Below, piece by piece: positions 26,288-34,689 of a stretch of 64,000 nt of DNA (position 1 is its first letter; each line of letters opens with the position of its first letter). The stretch is from an uncultured Lachnospiraceae bacterium (GTDB lineage Bacteria; Bacillota; Clostridia; Lachnospirales; Lachnospiraceae): positions 1 through 64,000 of the forward strand of contig CAMOSN010000001.1 in NCBI GenBank assembly GCA_946624935.1, read 5' to 3'. A model generated the notes under the pieces. It had not been told where the DNA came from. It did no database searches and worked only from the letters and a program-made list of their open reading frames with translations. The translations under genes were made by a program, and so were the position numbers.

Positions 26288-26857
26288 TCACATACCGCGC
26301 ATCCTCCCAAGCAGAACACTTCCGTTCTCCTTCAGCCATCGGTTCCATTTCGGATAATCCGGATACACCTCCCGGATCACGGCATAAAAACGATCCGAAT
26401 GGTTCATCTCTTTCCGGTGTGCAAGCTCATGAACAACAACTGCATCGAGCACCTGAGGCGGTGCAAGCATCAACAGACAGTTGAAATTCAGGTTTCCTTT
26501 TGCCGAACAGCTTCCCCAGCGCGTACGCTGATTACGGATCGTGATTCTTCCATAGGTCACACCCATTCGATCGGCGTAATAAGCCACCCTTTGCGGGATC
26601 ACCTGCAATGCTTCCTCCGCCAGCCTCTTCATATCCCCTTCACTAAGAAGACCTTCCTGCACGGCATTACGCTGCGCCGCTCTGGCCTTTTCCAGATGCC
26701 GGTCGATCCAGGAACGGTTCTTTTCCAGAAACTGCTGAATTTGAATGGTACCGGTTCGCAGAGGCGCTCTCACAATCAAAGCCCCGTCACGGATCTGAAT
26801 AGCCATCGTCTTCCGCTTGCTGCGTATGATCTGAATATGCTCTGCATCTGCATCCAT
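26288..26857 (-). CDS. YgjP-like zinc metallopeptidase (DUF45)
   Basis: The 189-aa protein shows the DUF45/YgjP pattern: RTRWGSCSAKGNLNFN, then VVHELAHRKEMNHSDRFY with the HExxH-type zinc motif (HELAH) and a downstream His, and a C-terminal WNRWLKENG. It is cytoplasmic. The start at 26857 has AAGGAGAGGG before it. The kinase gene starts 43 bp downstream, so they form an operon. Substrates of this family are not established. Confidence 0.85.
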   Translation of the reverse strand: MDADAEHIQIIRSKRKTMAIQIRDGALIVRAPLRTGTIQIQQFLEKNRSWIDRHLEKARAAQRNAVQEGLLSEGDMKRLAEEALQVIPQRVAYYADRMGVTYGRITIRNQRTRWGSCSAKGNLNFNCLLMLAPPQVLDAVVVHELAHRKEMNHSDRFYAVIREVYPDYPKWNRWLKENGSVLLGRMRGM

Positions 26858-26887
26858 GTGTGATCCCTCTCCTTCCGATTCTTTTTT

Positions 26888-26916
26888 ATTTTATCTCAGA
26901 ACCGGTTTGTCGGCAA
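26888..26916 (-). promoter_or_regulatory. Likely promoter of the YgjP-like/kinase operon
   Basis: Read on the minus strand, TTGCCG (26911-26916) and TAAAAT (26888-26893) are 17 bp apart, about 30 bp before the start codon. Confidence 0.5.
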
Positions 26917-26954
26917 TAGTATTCAATTGAAGAATAGCGAACGGAAAACAAATG

Positions 26955-26978
26955 AAAAAGGCCCCGAACCCGGGGCCT
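26955..26978 (-). terminator. Terminator downstream of the flavodoxin gene
   Basis: The perfect 8-bp stem AGGCCCCG/CGGGGCCT with a 4-nt loop (26959-26978) is followed on the minus strand by TTTTTCATTT. It lies 137 bp beyond the flavodoxin stop. Confidence 0.8.
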
Positions 26979-27042
26979 GTGCTGTGCATTTCATGAAACA
27001 GGATAAAATGCATCTTTTTTCGTTAAAAGCATCATATTTCAG

Positions 27043-27120
27043 CTTTAAGTTCCAACTTTAAATTCCAGTTTCAAGCTTCGATTTCGAATTACAGTTTTAA
27101 AATTCAACTTCGAATTACAG
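27043..27120. repeat. Degenerate 13-bp tandem repeat, six units
   Basis: Six consecutive 13-mers (CTTTAAGTTCCAA, CTTTAAATTCCAG, TTTCAAGCTTCGA, TTTCGAATTACAG, TTTTAAAATTCAA, CTTCGAATTACAG) run without gaps from 27043 to 27120. The last unit enters the final codons of the flavodoxin gene, and the next sequence (CTTCAGATC) looks like the start of a seventh. Fourth and sixth units share TTCGAATTACAG. Confidence 0.75.
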
Positions 27121-27597
27121 CTTCAGATCGTCCATCCAGATCTTGAGATCCTCCATGGAAACCGTGCCGCCATAGCGTTTTCCTTCCAGAACCTTTGCCT
27201 CACGCCCGGTCAGGTTGTTGATGCGGGAAGTGATGTTCCCCATCCCGCTGCCACCGGAGGTGCAGAACGGAATAATCGTCTTTCCCTTCAGGTCATGCTC
27301 CGCAAGGAACGTGTCGACAATACTCGGCTCGCGTCCCCACCAGATCGGGAAGCCGAGAAAAATCGTGTCATAAGATGCCATCTCGTCAACCCTGCCCACC
27401 ATTTCCGGACGGCAGTTCGGATCATTCATCTCGATCGTGCTGCGGGACTTTTCATTTCTCCAGTCAAGATCTTCAGCCGTATACACCTGCGCCGGGGTGA
27501 TTTCAAACAGGTCGGCGCCTTCAATCGAAGCCAGCTCCTCCGCAACCTTTTTGGTAGTGCTGGTCGGCGAAAAATATGCAACAAGAATTTTGCTCAT
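27115..27597 (-). CDS. Flavodoxin family protein
   Basis: The 160-aa protein begins with the FMN phosphate loop AYFSPTSTTKKVAEE (residues 7-21, with S/T-rich PTSTT) and continues with the flavin-ring loop FLGFPIWWGREP and TSGGSGMGN near the C-terminus, the usual pattern for flavodoxin-like FMN electron carriers or small quinone-reductase-like proteins. The ATG 27597 has GGAGGG upstream; the track start at 27630 is in the leader. It appears monocistronic. The last coding bases are part of a 13-bp tandem repeat, so the C-terminus may vary between strains. Partner enzymes are unknown. Confidence 0.85.
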   Translation of the reverse strand: MSKILVAYFSPTSTTKKVAEELASIEGADLFEITPAQVYTAEDLDWRNEKSRSTIEMNDPNCRPEMVGRVDEMASYDTIFLGFPIWWGREPSIVDTFLAEHDLKGKTIIPFCTSGGSGMGNITSRINNLTGREAKVLEGKRYGGTVSMEDLKIWMDDLKL

Positions 27598-27686
27598 GAT
27601 GAAAACCCTCCATAAATTGTGCTCAGTCAATTCACACCTTTTTCATTTTATCATATTTCGCGACGGAATTGTATATGTTTTCCTCG

Positions 27687-27708
27687 CCGTTCTATCACCG
27701 TTCTATCA
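27687..27708. repeat. 11-bp direct tandem repeat
   Basis: CCGTTCTATCA is repeated exactly twice in the gap between flavodoxin and rluD. Confidence 0.8.
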
Positions 27709-27786
27709 CTAAAAGGGACGGCATGCAGGCTGGCGTCAAAGCACAAGCGAATAATTTCGTCCGCTTAAGAGAAAAAGAAACTCCAA

Positions 27787-27813
27787 ACAGAGAACCGTCC
27801 CCTGTCCCATTTT
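27787..27813. repeat. REP-like sequence, copy 1 (half-palindrome)
   Basis: ACAGAGAACCGTCCCCTGTC and its continuation match the element at 51883 for 27 nt without mismatch. The left arm is decayed here (CCAAACAG instead of TGGGACAG), so only half of the palindrome survives. It reaches the rluD stop codon. Confidence 0.7.
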
Positions 27814-28805
27814 TATTGTTCTCCGAGCCGTTCCAGCAGTGTTTTGAAGTATTCCGGCAGTGGTGCCTCGAATTCTACGTACTGCCCGGTGCGGGGATGG
27901 ATGAAGCCGATGGTGCGGGCATGAAGTACCTGTCCCTGCAGTGATGTCCCCAGCAGGCTTTTTGTGCCGCTTCCGTAGACGTTATCTCCGAGCAGTGGAT
28001 GTCCTGTGCTGGACATGTGGACACGGATCTGGTGGGTGCGGCCGGTCTCCAGGCGGCATTCGATGTGGGTGTATACTCCTGCGCGGCCCTGATAGCGATG
28101 CAGTACCCGGTAATGGGTCACAGCGCGTTTGCCGTGTGCCTGATCGATCGCCATTTTTTTTCTGTCGGTGCTGTGGCGTCCGATCGGAGCATCGATGGTG
28201 CCAGTATCCTCTTTCAGATTTCCGACGACGATCGCTTCATATACCCGGTTGATGGAATGCTCTGCGAGCTGCTTTGCGATTGCATGATGGGCAAGATCCG
28301 TTTTGCATACAATTAATGACCCGGTCGTGTCCTGATCGATACGATGGACAATTCCAGGGCGCAGGACTCCGTTGATTCCGGATAGGTTGTCCCGGCAGTG
28401 CCACAAGAGTGCATTTACCAGAGTGCCATCTTCGTGACCGTGCGCCGGGTGGACCACCATGCCCTTGGGCTTGTTGACGATGAGGAGATCATCATCCTCA
28501 TATAAAATGTCCAGTGGAATGTCCTGCGGTTTTGCCTCCATTGGCCGGGGCTCGGCGATAGAGACGGTCACGACATCCTTTTCCCGCAGGGAATACCCTG
28601 CCTTGAGACCGGATGTCTTCCCTGCAACCTGGATCTTTCCTTCCTTGATCTGTCTGCTCAAAAAGGACCTGGTAAAATGAGGAAACTGCTGTGCAAGAAA
28701 TACATCCAGGCGCATGCCGCTTTGCGCTTCGCCGATCTCAAAAACCTGTGCGCCATCGAATAACGCATCATTTTCATCATACATTTCCATTTCAGGCATG
28801 TTCAA
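27813..28805 (-). CDS. rluD: Ribosomal large-subunit pseudouridine synthase, RluD family
   Basis: It isomerises uridines in 23S rRNA. An S4 RNA-binding domain (about residues 28-88, GMRLDVFLAQQFPHFTRSFL) precedes the catalytic domain with HRIDQDTTG (catalytic Asp) and the usual RTHQIRVHMSSTGHPLLGD. At 330 aa it is full length. The start could be TTG at 28805, 10 nt from GGAGG, or ATG at 28799, which is 16 nt away; spacing favours TTG. It is the last gene of the division cluster after lspA. Its stop overlaps a REP-like repeat, so the repeat may also act in 3' end formation. Confidence 0.92.
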   Translation of the reverse strand: MNMPEMEMYDENDALFDGAQVFEIGEAQSGMRLDVFLAQQFPHFTRSFLSRQIKEGKIQVAGKTSGLKAGYSLREKDVVTVSIAEPRPMEAKPQDIPLDILYEDDDLLIVNKPKGMVVHPAHGHEDGTLVNALLWHCRDNLSGINGVLRPGIVHRIDQDTTGSLIVCKTDLAHHAIAKQLAEHSINRVYEAIVVGNLKEDTGTIDAPIGRHSTDRKKMAIDQAHGKRAVTHYRVLHRYQGRAGVYTHIECRLETGRTHQIRVHMSSTGHPLLGDNVYGSGTKSLLGTSLQGQVLHARTIGFIHPRTGQYVEFEAPLPEYFKTLLERLGEQ

Positions 28806-28859
28806 GCTACTTTTTCCTCCCGGGTTTGTCCGGCTGTTATGGAGAAATCTGCATACGGG

Positions 28860-29363
28860 TCAGCGAAGGCGCTGCAGATCCTCTTCCCGATAGCGAAACA
28901 GGATGAGAAAAATCAAAGCGGCACAGCTTACGCATACATACACATCGGCAATATTGAATACCGGAAAATTGATCAGTGAAAAGTACAGAAAATCGATCAC
29001 ATAATGATGCCACAGGCGATCGATCATGTTGCCGAGCGCTCCGGCGCTGAGCATGATACACACCACCTGCAGCGGGCGGTATTGTCTCGTGGACGGGAGT
29101 ACCCGGATACAGATCCAGGCGGCGAAGCCGGTGATCGCCAGTGCCAGGACGGCCAGCAGAAGCTGACGGCCTTTGAACATACCGAAGGCGGCTCCCCGGT
29201 TTTCCAGATAAAACAACTCGAACACGCCCGGAATCAGCCCAAGGGAGGGTTGTCCCTTCAGGAAATGTGCTGCGAGCAGCTTTGACACCTGATCGATCAG
29301 GATCAGTACGCATACGGGCAGAAAGAAAACCATCCACCCGTTCTTTTGATGAGATTTGTTCAT
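28860..29363 (-). CDS. lspA: Lipoprotein signal peptidase
   Basis: This inner-membrane aspartyl peptidase (signal peptidase II) cleaves prolipoprotein signal peptides. Four hydrophobic segments are seen, together with the conserved ENRGAAFGMF, the first catalytic Asp in GNMIDRL and the second in FNIADVYV. ATG 29363 gives 167 aa, the normal length; the track start (GTG 29420) overlaps the aroB stop and is an alternative. Neither has a strong ribosome site, so coupling with aroB is plausible. rluD follows, the usual pairing. Confidence 0.93.
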   Translation of the reverse strand: MNKSHQKNGWMVFFLPVCVLILIDQVSKLLAAHFLKGQPSLGLIPGVFELFYLENRGAAFGMFKGRQLLLAVLALAITGFAAWICIRVLPSTRQYRPLQVVCIMLSAGALGNMIDRLWHHYVIDFLYFSLINFPVFNIADVYVCVSCAALIFLILFRYREEDLQRLR

Positions 29364-29413
29364 GATGATAGCTACTGTTCTGCCCGGATCGGCTGGAACG
29401 CCAGGCGCATGGA

Positions 29414-30520
29414 TCACCACAGATCAGCGTTCATTGAATCCAGTGCAGCGGTCATTTCCTCCTTTGTAACGTTCTGATCGATAAATGCACTGCCGATTTT
29501 TTTCAGCAGGATGAAGCGTATCCTGCCGGCAGCGGCTTTTTTATCGTGCTGTGCAATGCGCAGAATCTCTTCTGAGGTCAGGGCATCAAAGCTGATGGGA
29601 AGTCCGAAAGCCACCATCATGTCCCGTATCTCATAAAATTCATTTTCATCGAGATATCCGCGTTTCCAGGAGATATGAGCCGCAGCGATACAGCCGAGTG
29701 CCACGCAGTGACCGTGCGGCAATGCGTAATGCTTCGCTGTTTCGATGGCATGTCCGAGGGTATGTCCGAAATTGAGGAGCGCCCGCTCGCCCTGCTCCTT
29801 CGGATCCTTCTCAACGACAGCGCGCTTGATGCGGCAGCTTCCTTTGATCATAGGGATCAGACAGGTATTGTCGAGCTCCTGAATCTCCATCATATGCTCC
29901 AGGACCCATTCGTAATATCCTGCGTCCCGGATCAGGCCGTGCTTGAGCACCTCGCCCATTCCGCTCTCAAACTGCAGCTGCGGAAGCGTTTTGAGGGTGG
30001 ACACTGCAATATACACGAGTGCAGGCATATGAAAGGCACCGACCATGTTTTTGTAGGAATCAAAATCCACGCCGGTCTTCCCGCCGATGCTGCTGTCCAC
30101 CTGGGAAAGAAGGGTCGTGGGAATCTGGATAAAACGAATTCCGCGCAGATAAGTTGCCGCGGCGAACCCGGTCATATCCCCCACAACGCCGCCGCCGAGT
30201 GCCGCAAGGACATCGTGCCGGTCGAAGGAATGTACAGTCAGAAATGAGTAGAGAGCACGAATCTCATCCAGAGTTTTGTGCTCTTCGCCGGCGGGCAGGG
30301 TGTAGATATAGACTTCCCGGCACACCGGAGCAAGAAACGCTGACACCTGATCGGCATACAGAGGTCCGACATTGCTGTCGGTGACAATGCAAAGCCTGCG
30401 GTTTGACAGCTCGAGTGTACGGACACATTCCGTCAGGCCGGTAAGATCTTCCCGGATGTGAATGTCATAGGCTTTTGCGCCTTCATAAGTGACGGACAGG
30501 ATCTCTTCATTTACTGCCAT
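29414..30520 (-). CDS. aroB: 3-dehydroquinate synthase
   Basis: It catalyses the second step of the shikimate pathway, DAHP to 3-dehydroquinate, with NAD and a divalent metal. The 368-aa chain carries PAGEEHKTLDEI, ALGGGVVGDMTGFAAATYLRGI (residues about 107-128), PTTLLSQVDSSIGGKTGVD and the metal-site histidines in LNFGHTLGHAIE and HGHCVALG. It sits between ylmH and lspA in the division cluster, an unusual neighbour for a shikimate gene. It ends a few bases before the alternative lspA start. Confidence 0.95.
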   Translation of the reverse strand: MAVNEEILSVTYEGAKAYDIHIREDLTGLTECVRTLELSNRRLCIVTDSNVGPLYADQVSAFLAPVCREVYIYTLPAGEEHKTLDEIRALYSFLTVHSFDRHDVLAALGGGVVGDMTGFAAATYLRGIRFIQIPTTLLSQVDSSIGGKTGVDFDSYKNMVGAFHMPALVYIAVSTLKTLPQLQFESGMGEVLKHGLIRDAGYYEWVLEHMMEIQELDNTCLIPMIKGSCRIKRAVVEKDPKEQGERALLNFGHTLGHAIETAKHYALPHGHCVALGCIAAAHISWKRGYLDENEFYEIRDMMVAFGLPISFDALTSEEILRIAQHDKKAAAGRIRFILLKKIGSAFIDQNVTKEEMTAALDSMNADLW

Positions 30521-30550
30521 TGTGGTCCTTTCCGGATCGCATTCAAACGA

Positions 30551-31318
30551 TCACACAAACTTCTCCAATACAACAAAAATACGTCCCTTTTTGGAGGTTC
30601 CTCCCTCTTCAAGGAACAAAAACCTTCCTTCCCCCCGGACGGAAATGATATCCCCCGGGACAGCGCGTGTGCTGCCGTCGATGATCAGACGACCATTGCG
30701 AAACACCTTCCCGCCAGCGCACAGTTCCTTCATGCTGCTGCGGGATGCGTGGAAGGCCATCGGAATCAGCGCATCGATCCGGGGGGAAGGCACACTGCCC
30801 TCGATCCGCACCGTCCGCACGGCAGGGAGCTGCTCGGATGAGAGCGATATCACGCTGGCTGTCACGGGGGTATGGCGCACACGGATCAGATTTTCTGCGA
30901 TAAATGGCGCCATCTTTTCATGCGCAAACAGATAGGCACAATGCTCTCCGATCCGGATATCGCCGGTTTTACAGCGGTCGATCCCCAGATGCAGAACAGC
31001 TCCGAGAATATCCCGGTGGCCCAGCTCCTGTGCATAGCGGTTATCGGAAGGTACGATCCGGATACAATGGATCGGAAACAGCTCCTGCGCGGGCATAAAG
31101 GAAAGAGCATCAGGAAGGAAACCCAGCATCTGACGCTCCGAATGAGGTAATCCGCCGAAGAGCACCGGGTGCGCAAAAGCAAGGTCTCTTTCCAGCGAAT
31201 GAAAGATATTCTGTTCATTTAGTCCGAGAAAGTCGGAGAACATCGGACACTGCTTCCGCTCGGAGGCTGCCGCGAGATCCTTCAGACGATTTCGGAATAA
31301 TTCTTCTTCTCTGTTCAT
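30551..31318 (-). CDS. ylmH: YlmH-type RNA-binding S4 protein
   Basis: The 255-aa protein has the YlmH layout: an N-terminal alpha/beta domain (LGLNEQNIFHSL, RQMLGFLPD, GHRDILGAVLHLGIDR) and a C-terminal S4 domain (about residues 180-245, RIDALIPMAFHASRSSMKEL, GKVFRNGRLI). YlmH binds ribosomal complexes or peptidyl-tRNA in the family members studied. The ATG directly abuts the sepF stop (TAA-ATG), so translation is coupled. Neighbours sepF and yggS are the classic partners. Confidence 0.9.
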   Translation of the reverse strand: MNREEELFRNRLKDLAAASERKQCPMFSDFLGLNEQNIFHSLERDLAFAHPVLFGGLPHSERQMLGFLPDALSFMPAQELFPIHCIRIVPSDNRYAQELGHRDILGAVLHLGIDRCKTGDIRIGEHCAYLFAHEKMAPFIAENLIRVRHTPVTASVISLSSEQLPAVRTVRIEGSVPSPRIDALIPMAFHASRSSMKELCAGGKVFRNGRLIIDGSTRAVPGDIISVRGEGRFLFLEEGGTSKKGRIFVVLEKFV

Positions 31319-31906
31319 TTATCTGCGTTCAAAGGGCACATCAAAGGCATCGCTGATGATTTCCTGAAAATCACCGGTGAGATCCACGGAAGCAGGTGTG
31401 ATCACAAAAATGTAGGTGCTGACCTTCTGGAGATTTCCATCCATGGCATAGCAGGATCCCGCCGTAAAATCAATGATCCTCTGTGCGATCTCAAGTTCAA
31501 GGCCTTCCACATTTAACACGACCGTACAGTCGGAAAGCAGAGAATCCGTGATTTCACGGGCATCCTCCATAGTATGGGGACGAATCACACATACCTTCAT
31601 GCCTGCCGGCTCGGACCTTCTCCTGCTGCGGATGGACGAAACCTTGGAGCTTTCCTGAGATCTTCTGGAAACGGAAAACGGACGGGGCTTTACCGGCGGC
31701 TCCTCATCTTCCGGATCATCCTCAGAATCGGTGTCGGTGATTTCATAGGACGGAAGTGCAGCAGGCTGATCCTCATCACGCTTTTTGATCACACGGCTGC
31801 GCGGTGCGGTTTCCTCCTCCTCGACTTCGTCGTCAAGGTATTCTTCCTCGTCATATTCATCATCATTCAGCTTGATCACATTTAAAAACTTATCAAGAAC
31901 GCTCAT
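31319..31906 (-). CDS. sepF: Cell division protein SepF
   Basis: SepF links the FtsZ ring to the membrane. The N-terminus (MSVLDKFLNVIKL) is the amphipathic membrane-targeting helix, a long acidic disordered linker (residues 16-100) follows, and the C-terminal 90 residues form the SepF dimerisation and FtsZ-binding domain (KVCVIRPHTMEDAREITDSLL, VVLNVEGLE, RIIDFTAGSCYAMDG). At 195 aa it is a little longer than usual owing to the linker. The ATG overlaps the yggS stop as ATGA. Confidence 0.93.
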   Translation of the reverse strand: MSVLDKFLNVIKLNDDEYDEEEYLDDEVEEEETAPRSRVIKKRDEDQPAALPSYEITDTDSEDDPEDEEPPVKPRPFSVSRRSQESSKVSSIRSRRRSEPAGMKVCVIRPHTMEDAREITDSLLSDCTVVLNVEGLELEIAQRIIDFTAGSCYAMDGNLQKVSTYIFVITPASVDLTGDFQEIISDAFDVPFERR

Positions 31907-32601
31907 AAGATACCTGTTCTCCTGTCACCAAATATTCCTGTTCCGACTCTGACAAAGGTTGCTCCTTCTTCGACAGCCACCTCATAATCGCCGGTCATGC
32001 CCATACTGAGCTCAATCATACTGACATTATCAATGTTTTTTCCTGCGATGTCAATACATAATTGCTTTAATAGGCGAAAGTACTGCCGGTTCTGTTCAGG
32101 GTCTTCCACATTCGGTGCAATGGTCATCAGACCGTTTACATGAATATGCGGAAGAGGCGCAATTTGTCGGATCAGTTCTTCCGTTTCCCCGGGACTTACA
32201 CCGAATTTGCTCTCCTCCCCGGCTGCATTTACCTCCACCAGCACGGGCATGATCACATCGCATTTGGCTGCCTGTTCATTGACAGCCTGCGCCAGCTCCA
32301 CCGAATCGATGGAATGAATCAGGCAGGCCCGGCCTACCACATATTTGATTTTGTTTTTCTGAAGATGACCGATCATATGCCACTTCAGCCCGGCAGGAAG
32401 ACAGCCGAATTTGTCACGCAGCTCCTGGGGCCTGTTCTCTCCGAATACCTGCTGCCCGGCAGCGATCGCTTCTTCGATCATGGAAACAGGCTTGGTTTTT
32501 GATACGGCGATCAAAGTCACTTCCTTCGGATCTCTGCCGCTTCTTTCACAGGCTTTTTCGATCCTGCGTCTCACCTCATACAGGTTTTCCTGAACACTCA
32601 T
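31903..32601 (-). CDS. yggS: PLP homeostasis protein (YggS/YlmE family)
   Basis: The 232-aa protein is the small fold-III PLP-binding protein that buffers pyridoxal phosphate. Seen are the PLP-Lys segment LIAVSKTKP (Lys about residue 36), FGENRPQEL, WHMIGHLQKNK, LVEVNAAGEESKFGV and the C-terminal phosphate loop ELSMGMTGDYEVAVEEGATFVRVGTGIFG. No catalysis is known for the family. It overlaps sepF by 4 nt. Confidence 0.93.
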   Translation of the reverse strand: MSVQENLYEVRRRIEKACERSGRDPKEVTLIAVSKTKPVSMIEEAIAAGQQVFGENRPQELRDKFGCLPAGLKWHMIGHLQKNKIKYVVGRACLIHSIDSVELAQAVNEQAAKCDVIMPVLVEVNAAGEESKFGVSPGETEELIRQIAPLPHIHVNGLMTIAPNVEDPEQNRQYFRLLKQLCIDIAGKNIDNVSMIELSMGMTGDYEVAVEEGATFVRVGTGIFGDRRTGIL

Positions 32602-32641
32602 TTATGTCACCTCAAAACAGTTTTTCACAATCATGATCTCA

Positions 32642-34021
32642 TCAGATGATTTCATCCGCTACGACCTCGGAAGCGTTCAGTGCGATGAAATCATGTGCGG
32701 CCAGACCATAGCTGCTGTACGGTTCGACAACACAGAATTCCTCGTTGGAATCGATGACCGTGACCTGACGGAACTGCGCATAGCCCTGATTGATATTATA
32801 AACGCCCTGGATCGTAACCAGATTTCCCTGTGTCACCTTGTGCCGTTTGCTGGTGCCGGGCATCTGAATGTAATCCCCTTCCTTCAGCAGAGCCGTATCC
32901 ACCAGATATCCACCGTCCTGTTTTGCGTAAACAGACGCTGTAACATAGTTTACGACTGCCTCTCCGTTGGAACGATAAGTCTCCCGCAGAAAGGTGATCT
33001 CACCGGAATGATCCGGATTGGTGATCACATATTCCTCCGGAATACGGTAGAACACCCGCTCCGTGATGGCTGAGGAAGGAATTTTCAATCCCTTTTTGCT
33101 GTCCATCAGCAATTCGATCTCCAGATAGCGATCATCGGCATATCGTACCAGTGAATTCTTCAGCGTTATGCGCCCGTAGCTGCCGCCATCATTTTCAACT
33201 ACTGCAAAGGAAGCAGAAAAGGTTGTATCATCCTTGAGAAAACGGAACCGTACAGTCGAGCGGTCCTGCAGACGAAGCTTCAGATCCGAAGAAAGCGGAA
33301 AATACAAATACCAGGTCTCCCCGGTGATCAGCTTGAACAGCTGATCGCCGCTGCGTACATAGTCGCTGGTCAGGCGGACGTTCACCGGACGGTACTGATT
33401 TTTGCTGAAGGAATCTGCCGTGATGTTCTCTTCCGTAAGGGACTCCATTCCGTCGATACTGTAGACGACAAACCCGGATACAGGCGCATTGACCAGATTC
33501 ACCAGTCCTCCGGCTGTCGATGCACGCACTGACCGACTGTTGAGAAGGATGCTCTGCAGATTTGCCTTGAGATTATAGACCTCTCCGAAGGTACTCCCCG
33601 AATAATTCTGGGAATAGGCAAACAGTTCCTCACGCAGCTCGTTTCGGTCCGATGCAGAAAGCGCATCTGTTGAATCGGAAGAGGGTTCCGTTACGAGGGC
33701 TGAGGTAGAAAGCTGCTCGTCAATGGCACACACGGTAGCGTCCGCACTGATTCGCGCACCGTCCCGCGCATAATACGTCACGTAGCCGGAGTATGTGGCC
33801 GGGATCACGGTTTCGTTTTTCAGTGCCAGCGCCGTATAACGATAATTGCCGGAAATGGTTCCGGTGGTCACCTCGTAGGAAGCGGTGTGCTTTGCAGTCA
33901 GGTAGGAAAACAGCGTGATCACCATATAAATAAAAATCGCACCAAAAAGAATCGTGCCAATATTGAGCCACGCAAAACGATGATATGTTCTGATGGAGGT
34001 CACTTTTTTTCGTTCCGCCAA
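32642..34021 (-). CDS. HlyD-like membrane-anchored protein in the division cluster
   Basis: A single transmembrane segment near the N-terminus (about residues 17-40, LNIGTILFGAIFIYMVITLFSYL) is followed by an external region with a barrel-sandwich-like start (GYVTYYARDGARISADATVCAID) and later beta-rich hairpins, resembling HlyD-family periplasmic adaptors. I chose TTG 34021 because GAGGAG lies 8 nt upstream, giving 459 aa; the track start at 34066 has no ribosome site. No ABC or RND partner is nearby. It precedes yggS by 40 bp, which suggests a wall or division role rather than classical efflux. Confidence 0.7.
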   Translation of the reverse strand: MAERKKVTSIRTYHRFAWLNIGTILFGAIFIYMVITLFSYLTAKHTASYEVTTGTISGNYRYTALALKNETVIPATYSGYVTYYARDGARISADATVCAIDEQLSTSALVTEPSSDSTDALSASDRNELREELFAYSQNYSGSTFGEVYNLKANLQSILLNSRSVRASTAGGLVNLVNAPVSGFVVYSIDGMESLTEENITADSFSKNQYRPVNVRLTSDYVRSGDQLFKLITGETWYLYFPLSSDLKLRLQDRSTVRFRFLKDDTTFSASFAVVENDGGSYGRITLKNSLVRYADDRYLEIELLMDSKKGLKIPSSAITERVFYRIPEEYVITNPDHSGEITFLRETYRSNGEAVVNYVTASVYAKQDGGYLVDTALLKEGDYIQMPGTSKRHKVTQGNLVTIQGVYNINQGYAQFRQVTVIDSNEEFCVVEPYSSYGLAAHDFIALNASEVVADEII

Positions 34022-34056
34022 AACCGGTACTCCTCTGACAACCCACTTCCCAGGAG

Positions 34057-34139
34057 GAAGAAACAATTTAAACAGTCAAGAAACAATTCAATCCGTCATT
34101 AAACATTCAATCATTCAATCGGTCAGGAAACGATTCAAT
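34057..34139. repeat. Degenerate 20-bp repeats built on GAAACAATTCAATC
   Basis: Units reading GGAAGAAACAATTTAAACA, GTCAAGAAACAATTCAATCC, GTCATTAAACATTCAATC (with an extra ATTCAATC) and GTCAGGAAACGATTCAATCG follow one another just upstream of the HlyD-like gene. They are not perfect but share phase and wording. Confidence 0.65.
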
Positions 34140-34140
34140 C

Positions 34141-34177
34141 GAAAAGAGAAAAGCCCGGATGGAGCTTTTCTCTTCGT
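34141..34177 (-). terminator. Terminator of the small P-loop gene
   Basis: The 10-bp stem AGAGAAAAGC/GCTTTTCTCT (34145-34154 with 34164-34173) is followed on the minus strand by TTTTC. Confidence 0.75.
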
Positions 34178-34201
34178 CCAATCGTAGATCAGGTTTGATG
34201 A

Positions 34202-34618
34202 TTATTCATTAATGATCATTGCGTGCATGGACTCGGGAAGCTGATCCTTCGTAACCGATACGCTGATCACAAAGTTCACATTGAACGAACGGCTGATCTC
34301 GTCAAGTGCAAGGATCGCATCCGGAACCTGCTCGGGAGTGATTTTCATGATCTTCAGGAAGCTGTCCAGATAAATCTGCTCCAGATCATTATCCTGTGAA
34401 AGAAGTCCGCAAAGGAAACCTTCGAAAGCATCGGGATTTTTGACCGGATAATCCGTAATGTCGATCAGGCGGACCCTTCGGTTCAGTTCGTACATATGCT
34501 GTTTGCATTTATCTACATAAACGATATTTCCATGCGCTGTCTGGATCTCGTTGTTTGCTTTTTCCAAAAGGATCTTGGTCTTCCCTTTGCCTTTTTCACC
34601 GATAATCAACTGAATCAT
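34202..34618 (-). CDS. Small P-loop ATPase-like protein
   Basis: The 138-aa protein starts with a strand and Walker A loop, IIGEKGKGKT (residues 5-14), and carries a Walker B-like DAILALDEI. It lacks other domains and is too short for a full RecA or AAA core. The ATG at 34618 has GGAGG upstream; the track start at 34633 is the TTG ahead of that site. It has its own promoter and terminator between the two morphogenesis clusters. I do not recognise a specific family. Confidence 0.65.
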   Translation of the reverse strand: MIQLIIGEKGKGKTKILLEKANNEIQTAHGNIVYVDKCKQHMYELNRRVRLIDITDYPVKNPDAFEGFLCGLLSQDNDLEQIYLDSFLKIMKITPEQVPDAILALDEISRSFNVNFVISVSVTKDQLPESMHAMIINE

Positions 34619-34689
34619 TCTTTTTTCCTCCAAGAAAATATTGTCAGAGAAGCAGCCCGGAATACAAAACCACTGCTTCCGATAAGGTC

